A stretch of 64,000 bases of DNA from Parasponia andersonii. Its lineage: Eukaryota; Streptophyta; Magnoliopsida; Rosales; Cannabaceae. The notes under the pieces were generated by a model, which did no database searches, had not been told where the DNA came from, and saw only the letters and a program-made list of their open reading frames with translations. A program made the position numbers and the translations under genes. Positions 60,000 to 64,000 of this stretch are shown here, one piece after another. Numbering within the stretch: the first letter of the stretch is position 1; the number at the start of each line of letters is the position of its first letter. The stretch spans positions 22,449 through 86,448 of the forward strand of contig JXTB01000090.1 in NCBI GenBank assembly GCA_002914805.1, in the 5' to 3' direction.

Positions 60000-60390
60000 A
60001 ACACTAGTATGTTATAAGAAAGTTATAACATCATCGAACATGACCGAGTAAATTAGAATTTAAAGTTAAGTGCCGTAACTTAAATTTCTATTTTTACTAA
60101 TCTAGCACTATTGTAGAAAGCCTTAATCCTAGTGATTAACGAACTTACTTTCATATGTTTTGTCTTTTTGAGTTACTAAAGGACTAGTTCCGTTTTATGG
60201 TTCGAACTCTGGCATCTTAGAAAATAAAGTGTATAAAATGTGTAGAACATTTTTCATGATGGATGCCATGCGTATAATGTCACTTTGAGTTTTTTCAAGT
60301 ACTTGGATAATACAAACCAAAGCTCTGGTATTCACTATGTGAATTTGACTGTGTTGGTATAAGCAGATATAAACAATGTAGTCAACTATT
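60000..60390 (+). repeat. right arm of the inverted repeat: plus-oriented copia LTR fragment
   Basis: It is collinear with the minus strand of 58695-58295, starting ACTAGTATGTTATAAGAAAG and continuing through GGACTAGTTCCG and CACTATGTGAATTTGACT. Similarity fades near 60390. No LTR terminus is present, so it is a truncated copy. Confidence 0.7.
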
Positions 60391-60489
60391 TTATTGAGAT
60401 AATCATACGGTTGTAAATAGGGCTCATTCGGAGTATATTTTATGAAATTAGTAGATGAGTCATATGCTTGTAAATAAGTCTCGAGCATA

Positions 60490-62820
60490 TTGAATAAAAT
60501 TTCTCAAAAAAAAAAAAACAGTTTATCCCCCACTTTAGTTGATTAGACCATTTTAGTTAATTTTACCCCTCCCCTCGAGTGAGGAGAAATACAAAGGTAC
60601 AATTTTTGATTTTGGGATTCAGACATCGATTAGAAGTTAGAAAAGAGAGTTCAGAAAAAACGAGGGTTTGTTTTGTTTGTTGTGTCTAATGTCTATATAT
60701 AGGGTTCTTCTGTAGGTTACTGTTTTGAAGCCTCCGAGTTGGAGACTAAATTTTACACCTTAGCAAACTGAGAGGCTTGCCTTCTTAATGTCCATTGTCC
60801 CAAATTAATTTCCTTTGTGCCTTTAAACTAGGGTTGTTAATGTAACTTTTTAGAATTTTCGGTAGCTGAACTTTTTGTTTAATAATGTATGATGAATCCA
60901 ACATTTGGTCATCAAATCTATAAGATTATAATTGGACTAGAAGATTTGGGTGGCAAATTAACCCTATATTGCCTACGATGGGATTTTTTCACACTAGGTC
61001 TAGGACACTTGATTAATGCTCATGTTCCTCTTGTTTTCCAGAAAATATGTGTTGGTGTTCTTGATCACAAGAATTGTATCTAAAATGGAAAACTCATCGT
61101 AGTTGGATTATTTCTTGAAATAAACAAGCAAAAGTAAAGTTAAATTGTTTTGAGATATTATTTTGCCTTTTATATTTTGTTATTGGCTCTATGTATATGT
61201 AGAAATGATAGAGATCTGCTATGTGATTGGTAAAACTTGGAAAACCGGATTTCTTTCTAACATGGAAACGTAATCCCAATTGGCAAGAAGATTTTTGACT
61301 AAAAGGATTGTATCTCATTTCTGTTTGATTTGATTACCGAGTGAAAAATCACTCTTCTTTTTCAATGCTACTAATATAGATACACACTTACTTATGGGCA
61401 CTTATCTCTACTAGTATTAAGAGTTTGTTTGAATTCACTTTTATTTTTTATTTTTTTTGTTTTTTTAAACAAAAGGAATTTTGCTCCTTTTTAAAGAAAA
61501 AAAAAAGAAATTTTGCTTGACAACTTTATTTTTGTTTTTTGTTTTTAAAAATTTTTACTAAAAATTTCAAAAAAAAAAGTGTTAACAAAAATTTTCTAAT
61601 ATTTTTATTTTTTTAAACAAATTTTAAAAACAAAAGAATATATAAATATTTATACACACGTGCATATATACATATATGTACAGGGGAATTCTAGTATTGG
61701 AATGACAAAATCTCTCTTATTTGTATGAGGGATAATATAATAGAAGTTTATGTATAACCTAACGTACATGAATATGCTATATTCATCCTTAATTATTATT
61801 CACCTTTTAAAAAAAAGAAAAAAATTACAGCTCTGAACAAAGAAAAATTGGGGATTCAAAAAGACTAAAGAAGTATTTACTCAAAAAAAAAAATGCCTAA
61901 AAGGAGTGAAATAAAAAACACTAGTAATGAAACAATATTAATTAATTTTCTGATTTAAAAATATGTAGGCTAAGGTTTGAAACAAATATCTAAATACGCA
62001 CATCCTAATACACTTAGGCTTTAATATATCATCCGTTTCTAGATGAAGTCTTTTGAAAAATAGGACTACTTTCCAATTAAAATTTATTAATATGATCTGC
62101 TTACGTTTTTTTCAATAAAAAATAGGATTTCTTTTAATTTTTCCTTAAAATAATTTCATTAATTTAATATTTGATCAAGTAGTTTTTGTTTGAAACAAAC
62201 AAACAAAAACGTTGACTTTTTTTTTTTATTTCATATATTTATGTGTTTGTTTCCTAGTTATACATTGAAAGCATAAGCTTATCTCAGTTCAATTTAAAGA
62301 AATCGTTTGCACCATTCTTTTTTTTTTTTTTTTTTCAAGAAAATGGTGTATTGAATTCATGAGATTCATGGATTTTTTTCGTCTTATTTTTCTTCATTTT
62401 AGTTTATGGCTTTCGTTGTTATCCTCATATTTCCAGAAATTAAATCAGAAAATTACTTAATTAAAATTGTTTTGATTGCATGCTCTTTTTTTGTTTCTAA
62501 ATTCTTTTTGGTCTCTTTGAATCTCCAATTTTTCCATGTCCATAGTTGCAGTTTGTTCCCCTATTATTATCAAAATATGAATCATAGGTTAAAGATGAGT
62601 ATTAGCATGATCGTGTACGCTAGATTACACATAGAAAAATATTTTTTGTTTATAAATATTGAAAACCAAAATAAAATTTTTACTTCTACTTTTAATTTAT
62701 TTAAACAAAAAATTAATTTATTTAAATAAAAAATTAGAAGCGAAAAAAGCAAGTCCTAAAGTATTGGGTCAAGACTGTACTTTCGGAATCCAAATTGTTT
62801 GAGACCCATCTCAGATTCCA
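60490..62820. other. intergenic AT-rich DNA
   Basis: I see no gene. Open frames at 60889-61083 and 62406-62729 have AT-rich translations and no recognised family. Several poly(T) and poly(A) runs are present. Confidence 0.45.
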
Positions 62821-62962
62821 CACACTCTCTCTCTCGGGTTATCAATTTTTTCTAAATGGAAATAAAAAGAAAAATTAATTAAAAATCAATGAGAGAGGGT
62901 AAAATGGTCTTCTCACATATTTCATTTTTCCGCCCTAAATACTAAACCAGGAGTCTGACTCG

Positions 62963-63067
62963 ATGACCCAGCAATGGGGGGACTTCTTCGCGCCGAGCCC
63001 GTATTCCCTTTTCTTTATCCCCAACCTCAAGCCCACTTCTATCTCTCTCCTCTGTAACTATTATCAG
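62963..63067 (+). CDS. possible first exon of a gene running off the right edge
   Basis: After a (CT)n-rich stretch (about 62824-62836) comes a compact GC-richer block with ATG at 62963. It gives 35 open codons (start MTQQWGDFFAPSPYSLFFI), ending at a good donor (TATCAG|GTAATTTATC) at 63067. The sequence then turns AT-rich like an intron through to the window end. It could equally be an untranslated leader exon, since another ATG at 62974 gives a 27-codon ORF in a different frame. The product is unknown. No later exon is visible by 64000. Confidence 0.35.
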
Positions 63068-64000
63068 GTAATTTATCTATTTTTTGTGCTTTTCTTCTAA
63101 ATGGAAAATTTAATCGCATTGCATATATATATATATATATATGTATATATATGTTAGCTGGTCTGGTTTGTGAATTTGAAACTTTTTTCGTGTTCAAGTT
63201 GTTGTAATGATTGGATACTGAAATGGGGTTTGTTTGCCTTTTTTTTTTTTAATTAAAAATAGTAATTTAAAATAGAATACTTGGGTTTTTCTTGGATTTA
63301 TTTAACTAATTACTATTTGGGTTCAAGTAGCAATAAACAGAGTTGACAGTGTAATATTAGTTTCAGTGATGCTAAACAGATTAGTGGTATTATAGGAAGT
63401 TTTTATTGAATTAATGGGGTTAGAATGCGTATTTGTTGTGTTGAACAATTTTCTTTGCTTTTCATTTGTTGGAATTTTTGCATATCTCAACCTAACTATT
63501 AGAATCAGTGATTATTAGTCCAATTTTATTTTTAAAAATAAGATGGCTTTTTCAAACAACATATTGAGAATATCTACACCCTTCGTTTTATTTTAAAAGT
63601 TAAAAAGAAAAAAGAAATAAAAGTAAGTAATGCGATTTAATTTACCATGGGTAATTTTGAAGTAAAATTAGTTTCTAATCGCTACTAGAAGAATACTTTT
63701 CCTATAATTTGCAGTTAGTTTATCTTTTGTCCTATCAAGCTTCCTTGTAATATAGTGAATGTCTTGTTTGTCGAGTAGTTTGAAGATTTTCAGTTGTTTC
63801 GTGATGAAGCTTGTTGTTGCTTTAAGTTAAAACCAACTGTCTATTGAAAATTCTGAACTGGGAGAAAACAATCTTAACTGGAGGATATTGTACTGGATTA
63901 TGTGGTTGTTCATCCACTTTTAGCATTTACTGTCTTTTTTTTTTTCTTTTAATTTTTTTTTTCTAATTTATGTTTTCCAACGCGTGGATCTCGTACACTA
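63068..64000. other. probable intron or intergenic DNA to the window edge
   Basis: AT-rich sequence with an (AT)n run near 63123-63151 and no recognisable exon. It is compatible with a long first intron after the exon at 62963-63067. Confidence 0.35.

Noticed and set aside
1-64000. tRNA, rRNA, CRISPR array or operon features
   Set aside because: I scanned for cloverleaf arms, rRNA motifs and regular repeat-spacer arrays. Only SINE-type Pol III boxes and simple or transposon repeats were found, as expected for plant nuclear DNA.

Overview
The window is nuclear DNA from a flowering plant, most likely a eudicot. It has GT-AG introns, very AT-rich intergenic DNA, many microsatellites, and families found only in land plants (GRAS, DYW-class PPR, group S1 bZIP with a sucrose-control uORF, a CIF-type sulfated peptide). 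I cannot name the species. Five genes are well supported. About 80% of the window is non-coding and is mostly decayed, partly nested transposable elements.

Layout. 1.3-2.6 kb (-): a three-exon gene for a 93-residue secreted peptide precursor ending in a CASPARIAN STRIP INTEGRITY FACTOR signature. 6.4-12.4 kb (-): a nine-coding-exon DnaJ protein with a DNAJ-X domain. Its third coding intron holds a hAT-like element with an 8-bp target duplication and a tRNA-related SINE inside it. 12.5-18.0 kb: long-TIR elements, a tandem duplication and dispersed repeats. 18.0-22.5 kb (+): a GRAS regulator of the LISCL/SCL14-SCL33 type with a leader intron. 22.6-27.7 kb: repeats. 27.7-29.5 kb (+): an intronless PPR-DYW RNA-editing factor. 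29.5-42.1 kb: a gene desert with a CACTA-like element, a SINE with target duplication and a large foldback. 42.1-43.4 kb (-): a group S1 bZIP gene whose leader encodes the 41-residue sucrose-control uORF.

43.4-62.9 kb is a repeat graveyard. It holds a 3-kb long-TIR Mutator-like element with a copia fragment inside it, another long-TIR element near 51 kb, an assembly gap (53045-53515), and a minus-strand copia element carrying a 435-bp Mutator-like MITE. That MITE contains a 22-bp palindromic array. A broken coiled-coil ORF lies between two inverted copia fragments. A possible first exon of a plus-strand gene lies near the right edge (62963-63067).

Functional links. The genes do not form a pathway, but the CIF gene and the bZIP gene are probably an old pair. 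In Arabidopsis, from memory, CIF2 (At4g34600) and bZIP11 (At4g34590) are neighbours. Here they lie about 40 kb apart with the DnaJ, GRAS and PPR genes between them. The two most informative loci are short and easily missed by annotation: the CIF precursor (exons of 85, 65 and 132 nt) and the bZIP uORF.
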